A DNA stretch of 64,000 nt from Actinosynnema sp040640215 (GCF_040640215.1 NZ_JBFABG010000009.1:186001-250000); one strand, 5' to 3'. Counted from the stretch's first letter, positions 15,918-24,793 are shown. Translations and numbers: made by a program. Notes: generated from the sequence alone by a model not told the origin.

Positions 15918-17798
15918 ATGTCGCTACTGGAGATCGACCGCCTTTCGGTCGCCGTGCCCACCGGTGGGGTGGACACCGAACTGGTCCACGAGCTCAGCCT
16001 CACCCTCGACTCCGGGCAGACCCTGTGCGTCGTCGGCGAGTCCGGCAGCGGCAAGACGGTCACCGTCCTGTCGGTCATCCGGCTGCTGGAGTTCGTCACG
16101 CCGGTGCGCACCACCGGCGAGGTCCGCCTGGACGACGTCGACCTGACCGGGCTGAGCGCCGCGCACATGCGCACGTTCCGCGGCCGGCGGATCGGCATGG
16201 TGTTCCAGGAGGCCCTGGACTCGCTCAACCCGGCGCAGCGGATCGGCGCACAACTCGTGGAGGCCCACGAGCCCGGCGGCACCCGCCGGGGCGAAGCACG
16301 GGCCGGTGCGCTGGCCCGCGCGTTGGAACTGCTGGGCGAGGTCGGGTTCAGCGACCCGCGACGGGTCGCGAACCTGTACCCGCACCAGCTCTCCGGCGGG
16401 ATGCAGCAGCGGGTGATGATCGCGATGGCGCTGATGGCCGGACCCGACCTGCTGCTGGCCGACGAGCCGACCACCGCGCTGGACGTCACCACCCAGGCCG
16501 AGATCCTCAAGCTGTTCCGCAAGGTGCAGCGGGAACACCGCATGGCGTGCGTGTTCATCACCCACGACATGGGGGTCGCCGCGGAGATCGCGGACCGGAT
16601 CGCCGTGCTGTACGCGGGTCGGCTGGTCGAGGCGGGCCCGGCGGCCGAGGTGCTCGACTCGCCCCGCCACCGCTACACGCGCGCGCTGGTGGAGTGCGTG
16701 CCGCAGGTCGGGGTGCGCCGCGTCGACGGGCTGCCCGCGATCACCGGCTCGGTGCCGGAGGCCGGGGCGGCGCTGCCCGGCTGCCGGTTCGCGCCGCGCT
16801 GCGCGCACACCGTGGAGCGCTGCGTGACCGAAGAGCCGCCGCCGATGGCCATCGGTCCGGTCGAGGTCGCGTGCTGGAACCCCGGTGCCGGTCCGGTGGA
16901 GCTGCCGCCGCCCGCCCCGGCCGAGGTGGTCACCGCGGTCGAGCCGGTCGAGCCGCTGCTGGAGATCAAGGACGTGCGGCGCACGTTCGTCACCCGCAGC
17001 GGGAGTTCCGGCGGCCTGCTGGGCCTGCGCCGGCGCGAGCGGATGGCCGCGGTGGACGGGGTGAGCCTGGCCCTCCGGCCGGGCGAGTTCTTCGGCCTGG
17101 TCGGCGAGTCCGGCAGCGGCAAGACCACGCTCGGCCAGATCGTCGCGGCGCTGGACCACCCCACCGAGGGCACGATCAGCGTGGCCGGTCAGCTCCACAC
17201 CCCGCGCGGTCTGGAAGGCGAGGCCCGCGCGTTCCGGCGCACCGTGCAACTGGTGTTCCAGGACCCGCAGAGCTCGCTGGACCCCCGGCACACCATCGGC
17301 CGGATCATCGCCGAACCGCTGCGCGAGCTGACCACGTTGCGCGGACCGGCCCTGCGCAAGCGGGTCGAGCGCCTGCTGGACGAAGTGGGCCTGCCGAAGG
17401 CGGTGATCGACCGGATTCCGGCGCAGATCTCCGGCGGCCAGCGGCAGCGGGTGGCCATCGCCCGCGCGCTCGCCCCGGAGCCCCGGCTGATCGTGGCCGA
17501 CGAGCCCACCTCGGCGCTGGACGTGTCGGTGCAGGGGCAGGTGATGAACCTGCTGCTGGACCTGCGCCGGGAGCACGACCTCGGCTTCCTGTTCATCACC
17601 CACAACCTGAGCCTGATCCTGTCCGTCGCGGACCGGGTCGGCGTGATGAAGGACGGCAAGCTGATCGAGGTGGCCACGCCGGAGCGGATCGCGGCGTCGC
17701 CGAGCCACGAGTACACCCGCAGCCTGCTGGCCGCCAACCCCGGCATCACCTCGCCCGCCGCGTACGGGGCCGCGCGCCCCGCCGGCTCGCACGAGTGA
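15918..17798 (+). CDS. Fused dual-ATPase subunit of a peptide-type ABC transporter (DppD-DppF fusion)
   Basis: 626 aa with two complete ATP-binding cassettes in one chain. The first has GESGSGKT, LSGGMQQR and LLLADEPT, followed by the oligopeptide-transporter C-terminal extension with the CRFAPRC/ERC cysteines. The second has GESGSGKTTL, ISGGQRQR and LIVADEPT. It powers the divergently encoded permeases. ATG 15918 is 9 bases after AAGGG; ATG 15909 is a closer alternative. TTGTAC (15843-15848) and CAGAAT (15867-15872) make a plausible promoter. Its stop overlaps or abuts the AraC gene. Confidence 0.94.
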   Translation: MSLLEIDRLSVAVPTGGVDTELVHELSLTLDSGQTLCVVGESGSGKTVTVLSVIRLLEFVTPVRTTGEVRLDDVDLTGLSAAHMRTFRGRRIGMVFQEALDSLNPAQRIGAQLVEAHEPGGTRRGEARAGALARALELLGEVGFSDPRRVANLYPHQLSGGMQQRVMIAMALMAGPDLLLADEPTTALDVTTQAEILKLFRKVQREHRMACVFITHDMGVAAEIADRIAVLYAGRLVEAGPAAEVLDSPRHRYTRALVECVPQVGVRRVDGLPAITGSVPEAGAALPGCRFAPRCAHTVERCVTEEPPPMAIGPVEVACWNPGAGPVELPPPAPAEVVTAVEPVEPLLEIKDVRRTFVTRSGSSGGLLGLRRRERMAAVDGVSLALRPGEFFGLVGESGSGKTTLGQIVAALDHPTEGTISVAGQLHTPRGLEGEARAFRRTVQLVFQDPQSSLDPRHTIGRIIAEPLRELTTLRGPALRKRVERLLDEVGLPKAVIDRIPAQISGGQRQRVAIARALAPEPRLIVADEPTSALDVSVQGQVMNLLLDLRREHDLGFLFITHNLSLILSVADRVGVMKDGKLIEVATPERIAASPSHEYTRSLLAANPGITSPAAYGAARPAGSHE

Positions 17799-17812
17799 CA
17801 CCGGGAGGCTCC

Positions 17813-18727
17813 GTGCAGGCCGTGCCCCTGCCGATCCACCGCTTCGACGACCCGCTGATCGCCGACGGTCCGCCGGGGTTCGCCATCGGGTCGTTCGCCG
17901 ACCTCTCGCCCTGGTCGGACGCCCCCTACCCGCACCGCCACGAGTTCTACGAGCTGGTCTGCGTCACCGGCGGGTCGGGCACGCACGTGATCGACTTCGT
18001 GCCCTACCAGGTGGCCCCGGTGACGCTGTACTTCATCGCACCGGGCCAGGTCCAGTTCTGGGAGCACCACGAGCCCCTGGAGGGGCACGTGATGGTGTTC
18101 CAGGAGGAGTTCCTGGTGCCCCAGTACGGGGACCGCGTGTCACCGCGCCGGTCCCTGGCGCTCGACCCGCTGGGCACCGGGCACGCCCTGCACCTGGCCG
18201 CCGAGCAGATCACACCGGTCACGTCGCTGATCGCGGCGCTGGAGCGGGAGTACCGCCGGCCCGGCGGCGCGGACCTGTCGGTGCTCCAGGCCTACCTGCA
18301 CATCCTGCTGGTGGAGATGCGCCGGCTGCACCGCGACGCGGGCACCAGCGCCGTGGAGGAGGACCGGGGTACCGCCCTGGCCCGGCGCTACCTCCGGCTG
18401 GTCAGCGAGGAGCTGCCGCACGAGCAGTCCGTGCGCGGCTACGCCAGCCGCATCGGCGTCACCCCCAAGCACCTGGCGGACGTGGTGAAGCGGACCACCG
18501 GCAAGCGCCCGGCGGAGATCATCCGGGCCGCGCTCGCGGTGGAGGCCAAGCGGCTGCTGACGCACACGGACCTCACCGTGGCCCAGGTGTCGGACCGGTT
18601 GTCCTTCGACAACCCGTCCTACTTCGGCCGGTTCTTCAAGCGGGAGTGCGGGATGAGCCCCGGCGAGTTCCGCCGCCGGGTGAGCGGGGCGGATCACCTC
18701 CGCTCAGTGACACGGCCGCCGACCTGA
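17813..18727 (+). CDS. AraC family transcriptional regulator
   Basis: 304 aa. An N-terminal cupin-like sensing domain (YPHRHEFYELVCVTGGSGTH; HVIDFVPYQVAPVTLYFIAPG) is followed by a C-terminal pair of AraC helix-turn-helices (VRGYASRIGVTPKHLADVVK and VAQVSDRLSFDNPSYFGRFF, ending KRECGMSPGEFRR). GTG 17813 follows GGGAGG; GTG 17795, overlapping the ATPase stop, and GTG 17822 are alternatives. Located between the transporter and the amidohydrolase genes, it is the obvious candidate to bind the repeated box CTCAGTGACA-N5-GCCGAC. Confidence 0.92.
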   Translation: MQAVPLPIHRFDDPLIADGPPGFAIGSFADLSPWSDAPYPHRHEFYELVCVTGGSGTHVIDFVPYQVAPVTLYFIAPGQVQFWEHHEPLEGHVMVFQEEFLVPQYGDRVSPRRSLALDPLGTGHALHLAAEQITPVTSLIAALEREYRRPGGADLSVLQAYLHILLVEMRRLHRDAGTSAVEEDRGTALARRYLRLVSEELPHEQSVRGYASRIGVTPKHLADVVKRTTGKRPAEIIRAALAVEAKRLLTHTDLTVAQVSDRLSFDNPSYFGRFFKRECGMSPGEFRRRVSGADHLRSVTRPPT

Positions 18728-18761
18728 CGGGCTGCCCGTGCGCGGCGGCGCTGCCTAACGT
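18703..18761 (+). promoter_or_regulatory. Promoter of the amidohydrolase operon with bipartite AraC-box candidate
   Basis: CTCAGTGACA (18703-18712), five bases, then GCCGAC (18718-18723) lie inside the 3' end of the AraC gene. Exactly 43 bases after the first element comes TAACGT (18756-18761), and 6 bases later the ATG at 18768, so the transcript is probably leaderless. Element sequences and spacing repeat those before the binding-protein operon. Confidence 0.65.
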
Positions 18762-18767
18762 CGGAGC

Positions 18768-21338
18768 ATGGACTCCTCAGTTGTGGCCATCCGGGCGCGG
18801 TTCGCCGAGCGCCTCGCCGAGCAGCTCCGCCCGCTGCTCACCGATGAGCTGGTGACCGCCTGGCTGCGCGATCCCCAGGCGGTCCACCAGGAGCCGCTCA
18901 GCCGCCTGGCGCGGTTCCTCGACACCCGCCCGCCGGCCGACCGGGTGTGCGTGCACGACACGGCCGGCGGGCAGTGGCGGCTGGTCCGCCCGCCCGCCCG
19001 GCGCGGCGAGACCTACCGGCTCGCCGACCGACGGGTGTTCACCGGACCGGAGCAGGCGCGCGAGGCGTGCCTGCGGCGCGAGCTGTTCGACGTGTTCGGC
19101 TGGGGCGACCCCCCGGTGGACGCGGTGGACGGCCCGGAGCTGCGGCAGGACGCGCCGGTCCTGCTCGGCTACGCGGACCGGGTCAGCGCCGCCCCCGGCG
19201 AGGCGATCACGTTCATGGTCAGCGCCGAGGACGTCGCCGAGTACACCACCGAGCTGCTGCGGCTGCGGCACACCGTGGACGACCCGGCCGGCCCCGGCGT
19301 CCGCGTCGAGCGGATTCCCGACGCCTGGCTCGGCCGCCACCGGGGCCACACCCAGCGCACCCGGGTCGGCTCGCACATCGCGGTCCGCGACCCGCACGGC
19401 GCGACCACCGGCGAGGGCGGGTTCACCGTCGCCGCCTACGTCCACCCGACGCACGTGACCGGCGGCCCGCAGGCCGTGCTGGCGCGCTGGAACGACGGGT
19501 CGCGCGGCTACGCGCTCGGCCTGGACGAGGTGGGCCGCCCGACGCTCTGGCTGGGCGACGGCACCCAGGAGACCGCCGTCCGCGCCGAGACCCCGCTGGC
19601 CGCGCACCTGTGGCACGGCCTGGCGGCGAGCTACGACCCGGCGACCGGGCGCGCCACCCTGGTCACCCGACCGCTGGTGACCAGCGTCAACAGCCGGGTG
19701 AGCCCGATCGTGGTGGACGACCGCCCGCAGGTGGTCGAACAACGCGTCACCGCCGCGTTCACCCCGGCCGACCACGGCGACCTGCTGTTCGGGGCCCGCA
19801 CCCCGGACTCCGGCCACTACAACGGCAAGATCGAGCGCCCCGGCTTCTGGCCGCACCCGCTGACCCGCGCCGCGCTGCTGGCCGCCGTGTCCGAGGACCA
19901 CGACGCGTCGCTGCGCTGGGCGTTCGAGCCGGGGGAGACCGCGGCGGGCCTGGTGGTCCCGTGCGTCGGGCGGCCGGGCCTGGACGGGCGGCTGGTCAAC
20001 CTGCCGGTGCGCGGCGTGACCGGCCGGCACTTCTCCGGGCGCGTCGAGCACTACGCGGTCGACCCGCGCGGGTACGCCGCGATCCACTTCCACGACGACG
20101 CGCTGGCCGACGCCGACTGGACGCCCAGCCACGAGTTCACCGTGCCCGCCGACCTGCACAGCGGCGTGTACGCGCTGCGGGTCGCGGCGGTCGACGGCTC
20201 GTGCGAGCAGTCCATCCCGTTCGTGGTCCGCCCGCCCGCCGGGGTGGCCACCGGCCGGCTCGCGCTGATGCTGCCCACCGCCACCTACCTGGCGTACTCG
20301 AACGAGCGCGGGCTCGGGTACGTGCCGGTGGTGCCGCCGGGGACGGTGTTCCTGGAGCACCGCTACGACCTGGGCCACTCCGCCTACGCGCGGCACACCG
20401 ACGGCAGCGGCGTCTGCTACACCTCGTGGCGGCGGCCGATCCTCACCCTCGCGCCGGGGTTCCGGATCCACCTCTCGCCGTTCATGCTGGCCTCGGACCT
20501 CTACATCCTCGACTGGCTGACCGCGCTGGGCTACTCGTTCGACGTGATCACCGACCACGACCTGCACGCCGAGGGCGTCGACCTGCTGCGCCGCTACCGG
20601 GGCGTGCTCACCGGGTCGCACCCGGAGTACGCCTCCGAGCCGATGATCGACGCGATCGAGCAGTACGTGGACGGCGGCGGCAACCTCGCCTACCTGGGCG
20701 GCAACGGCTACTACTGGGTGGTCTCCTTCCACCCGGAGCTGCCGCACGTGATGGAGCTGCGCCGGGGCGAGAACGGCACCCGGAGCTGGCAGGCCCGGCC
20801 CGGCGAGTACCACCACGCCACCACCGGCGAGCGCGGCGGGCTGTGGGCCGGGCGCAACCGCGCGCCGCAGAAGGTGTTCGGGGTCGGCTTCAGCGCCCAG
20901 GGCGGCGGGCCGTCCGGCTGGTACCGGGTCGGCCCGGACGCCCACCGCGACCCGGCGACACCGCTGCTGGACGACGTGCCGCAGGTGTTCGGCGACGCGT
21001 CGCTGGACAACGGGGGAGCGGCCGGCAACGAGATCGACCGCTACGACCCCGCGCTGGGCAGCCCGCCGGACGCGGTCGTGCTGGCCACCTCCGAAGGGCT
21101 CGGCGACGGCTACCAGTTCGCCGTGGAGGAGCTCAGCGGCACGCACCCCGGCATGGGTGCCACGGAAAACCCCGACGTGCGCTCGGACATCGTGTACTTC
21201 ACGACGCGCGGAGGCGGCTCGGTGTTCGCCACCGGCTCGATCTCCTTCAGCAGTGGGCTGTCCGCGAACGGCTACGACAACGGGCTGTCCACCCTCACCC
21301 GCAACGTCCTCGACCACTGGCTGGCGGACAATGACTGA
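18768..21338 (+). CDS. N,N-dimethylformamidase-like amidohydrolase with fused small and large subunits
   Basis: 856 aa. Residues from about 110 onward match the large (beta) subunit family of N,N-dimethylformamidase: a beta/LamG-like region (GGFTVAAYVHPTH, ALGLDEVGRPTLWLGDG) and a C-terminal glutamine-amidotransferase-like domain. Candidate ligands of the unusual Tyr/Tyr/Glu iron centre are Tyr507 (PTATYLAY), Tyr540 or Tyr551, and Glu620 (GSHPEY). The first ~105 residues resemble the separate small subunit (LSRLARFLDTRPP; W..R; L.DRRVF; EACLRRELFDVF), so this looks like an alpha-beta fusion. It would hydrolyse an amide, probably of a small N-alkylated substrate. It is followed by overlapping esterase and reductase genes. 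Confidence 0.85.
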   Translation: MDSSVVAIRARFAERLAEQLRPLLTDELVTAWLRDPQAVHQEPLSRLARFLDTRPPADRVCVHDTAGGQWRLVRPPARRGETYRLADRRVFTGPEQAREACLRRELFDVFGWGDPPVDAVDGPELRQDAPVLLGYADRVSAAPGEAITFMVSAEDVAEYTTELLRLRHTVDDPAGPGVRVERIPDAWLGRHRGHTQRTRVGSHIAVRDPHGATTGEGGFTVAAYVHPTHVTGGPQAVLARWNDGSRGYALGLDEVGRPTLWLGDGTQETAVRAETPLAAHLWHGLAASYDPATGRATLVTRPLVTSVNSRVSPIVVDDRPQVVEQRVTAAFTPADHGDLLFGARTPDSGHYNGKIERPGFWPHPLTRAALLAAVSEDHDASLRWAFEPGETAAGLVVPCVGRPGLDGRLVNLPVRGVTGRHFSGRVEHYAVDPRGYAAIHFHDDALADADWTPSHEFTVPADLHSGVYALRVAAVDGSCEQSIPFVVRPPAGVATGRLALMLPTATYLAYSNERGLGYVPVVPPGTVFLEHRYDLGHSAYARHTDGSGVCYTSWRRPILTLAPGFRIHLSPFMLASDLYILDWLTALGYSFDVITDHDLHAEGVDLLRRYRGVLTGSHPEYASEPMIDAIEQYVDGGGNLAYLGGNGYYWVVSFHPELPHVMELRRGENGTRSWQARPGEYHHATTGERGGLWAGRNRAPQKVFGVGFSAQGGGPSGWYRVGPDAHRDPATPLLDDVPQVFGDASLDNGGAAGNEIDRYDPALGSPPDAVVLATSEGLGDGYQFAVEELSGTHPGMGATENPDVRSDIVYFTTRGGGSVFATGSISFSSGLSANGYDNGLSTLTRNVLDHWLADND

Positions 21339-23058
21339 ATCACTGACCGTGGACCGCGCCGTCGCCGTTCCCCTGCGCGACGGGACGGTGCTGCGCGCCG
21401 ACGTGTACCGACCGGTGGGGCAGCGCTGTCCCACGTTGATCTTCCGCACCCCCTACGACCGCACAGGTCTGGGCATGTACGGCACCTTCGCCCTGCGCGC
21501 GGCGTCCGCGGGGTACGCCGTCGTCATGCAGGACACCCGGGGCCGGGGTGCGTCGGGCGGCACGTTCACGCCGTTCGTCCACGAGCGCGACGACGGGTAC
21601 GACTCGGTGGACTGGGCGGTGGCCCAACCGTGGTGCGACGGCAACGTCGGGATGTTCGGCGGCTCCTACGACGGGGTGACCCAGTGGCAGGCCGCCATGT
21701 CCGGGCACCCGGCGTTGAAGGCCATCGCGCCGAACGTCACCGCGTCGAGCTACCACCACGGCTGGGTGTACCGGGGCGGCGCGTTCCAGCTCGGCTTCAG
21801 CCTGGGCTGGACGCTGTCGCTGGCCGCGCACAACGCCGGTCGCGACCCGTCCGCGCCCGCCTCGGTGCGCGAGGCGCTGACCGACGCCTCCGACGGGTTC
21901 CCGGACACCGCGCGGGTGCTGCCGCTGGCCGACCACCCGTACCTGGACGACGTCGCCCCGTACTACCGGGAGTGGTTGCGCCACCCCGAGTACGACGAGT
22001 ACTGGGAGCGGCTGGACGTCTCCCGGGCGTACCCGGAGATGACCGTCGCCGCGTTCAACATGGGCGGCTGGTACGACACGTTCCTGGGCGGCACGCTCGC
22101 GAACTACGCCGGGATGGCGGCGCGGAGCCCGGTGGGGGACCGGCAGCGCCTGCTGGTCGGGCCGTGGCCGCACGAGGGGCTCTTCCGGGGCAACCCGGTC
22201 GGCTCGATGAACTTCGGCGGTCGGTCCACGGCCGGCGCGCTCGACGTGGAGGGGTTGCAGCTCCGGTGGTTCGACCGGTGGCTGCGCGGCGCGGGCGGGG
22301 ACGACCCGTCGGTGCTGCTGTACGCCATGGGCGCGAACCGGTGGCGGGTCGCGGACTCGTGGCCGCTGCCGGGCACCGAGTACCAGGACTGGTACCTGCA
22401 CAGCGACGGCCGGGCCAACACGCTGCACGGTGACGGGCGGCTGTCCCGCGAGACGCCGGGCGACCAGCCGCCGGACAGCTACGTCTACAACCCGCGCAAC
22501 CCGGTGCCCACCCTGGGCGGGGCGCTGTGTTGCAGCCCCGTGCACACCCAGGGCGGGGTCTACGACCAGCGGCCGGTCGAGGCGCGTGAGGACGTCCTCG
22601 TCTACACCAGCGAGCCGCTGACCGAGCCGCTGGACGTGACCGGCCCGATCGGCGTCGTGCTGCACGCCGCGACCACGGCGCTGGACACCGACTGGACCGC
22701 GAAGCTGGTCGACGTCGGTCCGTGCGGGTACGCGCAGAACATCAGCGACGGCATCCTGCGCGCCCGGTACCGGGACGGGGTGCCGAAGCCGGTCACCCCG
22801 GGCGAGGTGGTGGAGTACCGCATCGACCTGGGCGCGACCAGCACGGTCTTCCGGCCGGGCCACCGCATCCGGGTCGAGGTGTCCAGCAGCAACTTCCCGC
22901 ACTTCGACCGCAACCCGAACACCGGAGAGCCGGCCGGCACCTCGTCGGAGATGATCAGCGCGTTGCAGACCGTGCACCACGGCGGTCCCGCCCTGTCCCG
23001 CGTCGTGCTGCCGGTGGTACCACCGGACGCGACGCGGCCCTACCGAACGGAATCCTGA
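21331..23058 (+). CDS. CocE/NonD family serine hydrolase (X-Pro dipeptidyl-peptidase S15 type)
   Basis: 575 aa. The S15/CocE alpha/beta-hydrolase shows nucleophile Ser112 in GMFGGSYDGVTQW, a conserved oxyanion region DTRGRGASGG, acid candidate Asp454 (LDTDWTAK) and His281 or a neighbouring His (GPWPHEG). The C-terminal jelly-roll domain reads PGHRIRVEVSSSNFPHFDRN. These enzymes cleave esters or amides of acyl compounds. ATG 21331 overlaps the preceding stop by 8 bases. Its pairing with a formamidase-like enzyme and an uptake system suggests stepwise breakdown of an amide/ester compound. Confidence 0.93.
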   Translation: MTESLTVDRAVAVPLRDGTVLRADVYRPVGQRCPTLIFRTPYDRTGLGMYGTFALRAASAGYAVVMQDTRGRGASGGTFTPFVHERDDGYDSVDWAVAQPWCDGNVGMFGGSYDGVTQWQAAMSGHPALKAIAPNVTASSYHHGWVYRGGAFQLGFSLGWTLSLAAHNAGRDPSAPASVREALTDASDGFPDTARVLPLADHPYLDDVAPYYREWLRHPEYDEYWERLDVSRAYPEMTVAAFNMGGWYDTFLGGTLANYAGMAARSPVGDRQRLLVGPWPHEGLFRGNPVGSMNFGGRSTAGALDVEGLQLRWFDRWLRGAGGDDPSVLLYAMGANRWRVADSWPLPGTEYQDWYLHSDGRANTLHGDGRLSRETPGDQPPDSYVYNPRNPVPTLGGALCCSPVHTQGGVYDQRPVEAREDVLVYTSEPLTEPLDVTGPIGVVLHAATTALDTDWTAKLVDVGPCGYAQNISDGILRARYRDGVPKPVTPGEVVEYRIDLGATSTVFRPGHRIRVEVSSSNFPHFDRNPNTGEPAGTSSEMISALQTVHHGGPALSRVVLPVVPPDATRPYRTES

Positions 23059-24056
23059 TGGCACGGGAAACGGGTGCGCGCGAGTTGGGCGGCACCGGCT
23101 TGACGATCAGCGCGGTCGGCTTCGGGAGCTGGGTGACCGGCGGCCCCGGCGTGATGGGCTGGGGCGCGCAGTCCGACGACGAGTCGGTCGCCGCGATCCA
23201 CCGGGCCCTCGACGGCGGCGTGAACTGGATCGACACCGCGCCGGTGTACGGCTTCGGGCACGCGGAGGAGGTGGTGGGCCGCGCGCTGGCCGCGCTGCCG
23301 CCGGCCGACCGCCCGCTGGTGTTCACCAAGTGCGGCCTGGTGTGGGACGACGACGGCGTCGAGGGCCAGGACCTCACCCCCGGGTCGATCCGCCGCGAGT
23401 GCGACGACTCGCTGCGCCGGCTGGGCGTCGACCACCTGGACCTGTACCAGATCCACGCCCCGGACCCGAACGGCCCGCCGATCGAGGAGTCCTGGGGGAC
23501 CGTGCTGGAACTGCTGGCGGCGGGCAAGGTCCGCCACGCCGGGGTGTCCAACCTGGACGTCGGGTTGCTCGACCGGTGCGAGGCGGTCGGCCACGTCGAG
23601 ACGCTCCAGCCGCCGCTGTCGCTGATCCGCCGGGACGCGGCGGCGGACGTGATCCCGTGGTGCGCGCGCAACGGCACCGGCGTGCTGGTCTACAGCCCGA
23701 TGGGCGCGGGCCTGCTGACCGGCGCGTTCACCGCCGAACGCGCCGCGAGCCTGCCCGCCGACGACTGGCGCTCGCGCAACCCGGACTACCAGTCGCCCGC
23801 GCTGGAGCGCAACCTGGCGTTGCAGGACGCGCTGCGCCCGATCGCCGCGCGGCACGGCGTCCCGGTGGGCGCGGTCGCGATCGCCTGGACGACGTCCGTG
23901 CCGGGCGTGTCGACGGCGATCGCCGGGGCGCGCACCCCCGCCCAGGTCGACGGGTGGCTGCCGGCCACCACGCTCCACCTGTGGCCGGACGACCTGGCCG
24001 AGATCTCCTCGGCGGTGCGGGCCACCGGCGCGGGCAGCGGCCCGGTCGTGCCCTGA
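23058..24056 (+). CDS. Aldo/keto reductase
   Basis: 332 aa. The aldo/keto reductase barrel with catalytic tetrad candidates: Asp and Tyr in WIDTAPVYGFG, Lys in FTKCG, His in YQIHAPD. NADPH-binding elements include VYSPMGAGLLTG and the C-terminal AIAGARTPAQ. It reduces an aldehyde/ketone or oxidises a sugar; the substrate is unknown. The ATG overlaps the esterase stop by 1 base (TGATG). It is the last gene of the rightward catabolic operon, followed by a strong hairpin at 24062. Confidence 0.93.
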   Translation: MARETGARELGGTGLTISAVGFGSWVTGGPGVMGWGAQSDDESVAAIHRALDGGVNWIDTAPVYGFGHAEEVVGRALAALPPADRPLVFTKCGLVWDDDGVEGQDLTPGSIRRECDDSLRRLGVDHLDLYQIHAPDPNGPPIEESWGTVLELLAAGKVRHAGVSNLDVGLLDRCEAVGHVETLQPPLSLIRRDAAADVIPWCARNGTGVLVYSPMGAGLLTGAFTAERAASLPADDWRSRNPDYQSPALERNLALQDALRPIAARHGVPVGAVAIAWTTSVPGVSTAIAGARTPAQVDGWLPATTLHLWPDDLAEISSAVRATGAGSGPVVP

Positions 24057-24061
24057 CGCGA

Positions 24062-24096
24062 GTGCGGGCCGGGCGGTGTTCCCGCCCGGCCCGCAC
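24062..24096 (+). terminator. Hairpin terminator after the aldo/keto reductase gene
   Basis: A perfect 15-base stem (24062-24076 with 24082-24096) and 5-base loop lie 6 bases after the stop codon. There is no T run, as is usual for hairpins in this GC range. Confidence 0.8.
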
Positions 24097-24174
24097 CCGT
24101 GCCCGTGTTCTCCGCGTCCACGGACGTCGACGTGGTCCGGACACCGGACCGGCGGCGCGTCAGCGCCGCGACGG

Positions 24175-24213
24175 GAGTGCGGGCCCGGCGGAGGAACCGC
24201 CGGGCCCGCACTC
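24175..24213 (-). terminator. Hairpin terminator after the cupin gene (leftward)
   Basis: A perfect 17-base stem (24175-24191 with 24197-24213) with a 5-base loop lies 13 bases beyond the cupin stop in the leftward direction. Together with the hairpin at 24062 it insulates the two convergent transcripts. The stems of both share GAGTGCGGGCC-like sequence. Confidence 0.8.
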
Positions 24214-24225
24214 GCGGGGAACCGC

Positions 24226-24690
24226 TCAGGAGTGCGCCGGCACGTTCTCGTCCGACGCGTACTCCGGGTTCAGCGACAGCGCGATGAACGAGAACGAGCG
24301 ATCGACCCGGTTGAAGCCGAGCGGGCAGTGCCGGACCCCGGCCGGGATGAACACCGCACCGGTCGTGGTGACCGTGTGCCGCTCACCCTCGATGTCGAGG
24401 TACAGCTCCGCGCCGAGGTCGTGGATGTTGTCCGGGTCGTTGCCCATCCACATCAGCACCTCGTCGTAGGTGTGCTCGTGGTCGTTCACCCAGTGGACCT
24501 GCTCGGTCGTCGGGTTGATCCAGCTGTAGGCCATGTGGACCTTGCTCAGGTCGACGTCGATGCCGCGCATCAGCCCGAACGGGTTGCCGATGTTGGCCGG
24601 GCGCTCGCCACCGGCCGCGGCCCCCTCGTTGACCAGGTCGTCGGCGCACTCCAGCATGTTCTCGACAAACAGGTGATCGTACTTGCCCAT
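24226..24690 (-). CDS. Cupin domain protein
   Basis: 154 aa. A single cupin barrel: HEHTYDEVLMWMG supplies the His/Glu metal-ligand motif and AVFIPAGVRHCPLGF the second His motif. Small cupins act as oxygenases, isomerases or metabolite sensors; nothing narrows this one further. ATG 24690 has GGGAG and AGAGG upstream; the in-frame extension to GTG 24768 has poorer composition and is rejected. The sequence TCAGTGACA 43 bases before a -10-like element suggests it belongs to the AraC regulon of the adjacent catabolic island. Confidence 0.83.
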   Translation of the reverse strand: MGKYDHLFVENMLECADDLVNEGAAAGGERPANIGNPFGLMRGIDVDLSKVHMAYSWINPTTEQVHWVNDHEHTYDEVLMWMGNDPDNIHDLGAELYLDIEGERHTVTTTGAVFIPAGVRHCPLGFNRVDRSFSFIALSLNPEYASDENVPAHS

Positions 24691-24734
24691 GCCTCTTCGC
24701 TCCCTACAGGTCAAGCAACCGTTTCGCAGTACGA

Positions 24735-24793
24735 ATACTCGTCCGGCGCGGTCGACGGAAAAAGACACTCACGGCAGAGGTCCTGTCACTGAC
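24735..24793 (-). promoter_or_regulatory. Candidate third AraC-box promoter (cupin gene)
   Basis: On the minus strand GTCAGTGACA (24793-24784) matches CTCAGTGACA at 9 of 10 positions and lies 43 bases before GAGTAT (24740-24735), a weak -10. The second half GCCGAC is not conserved at the same place. The leader would be about 38 bases. Confidence 0.4.
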
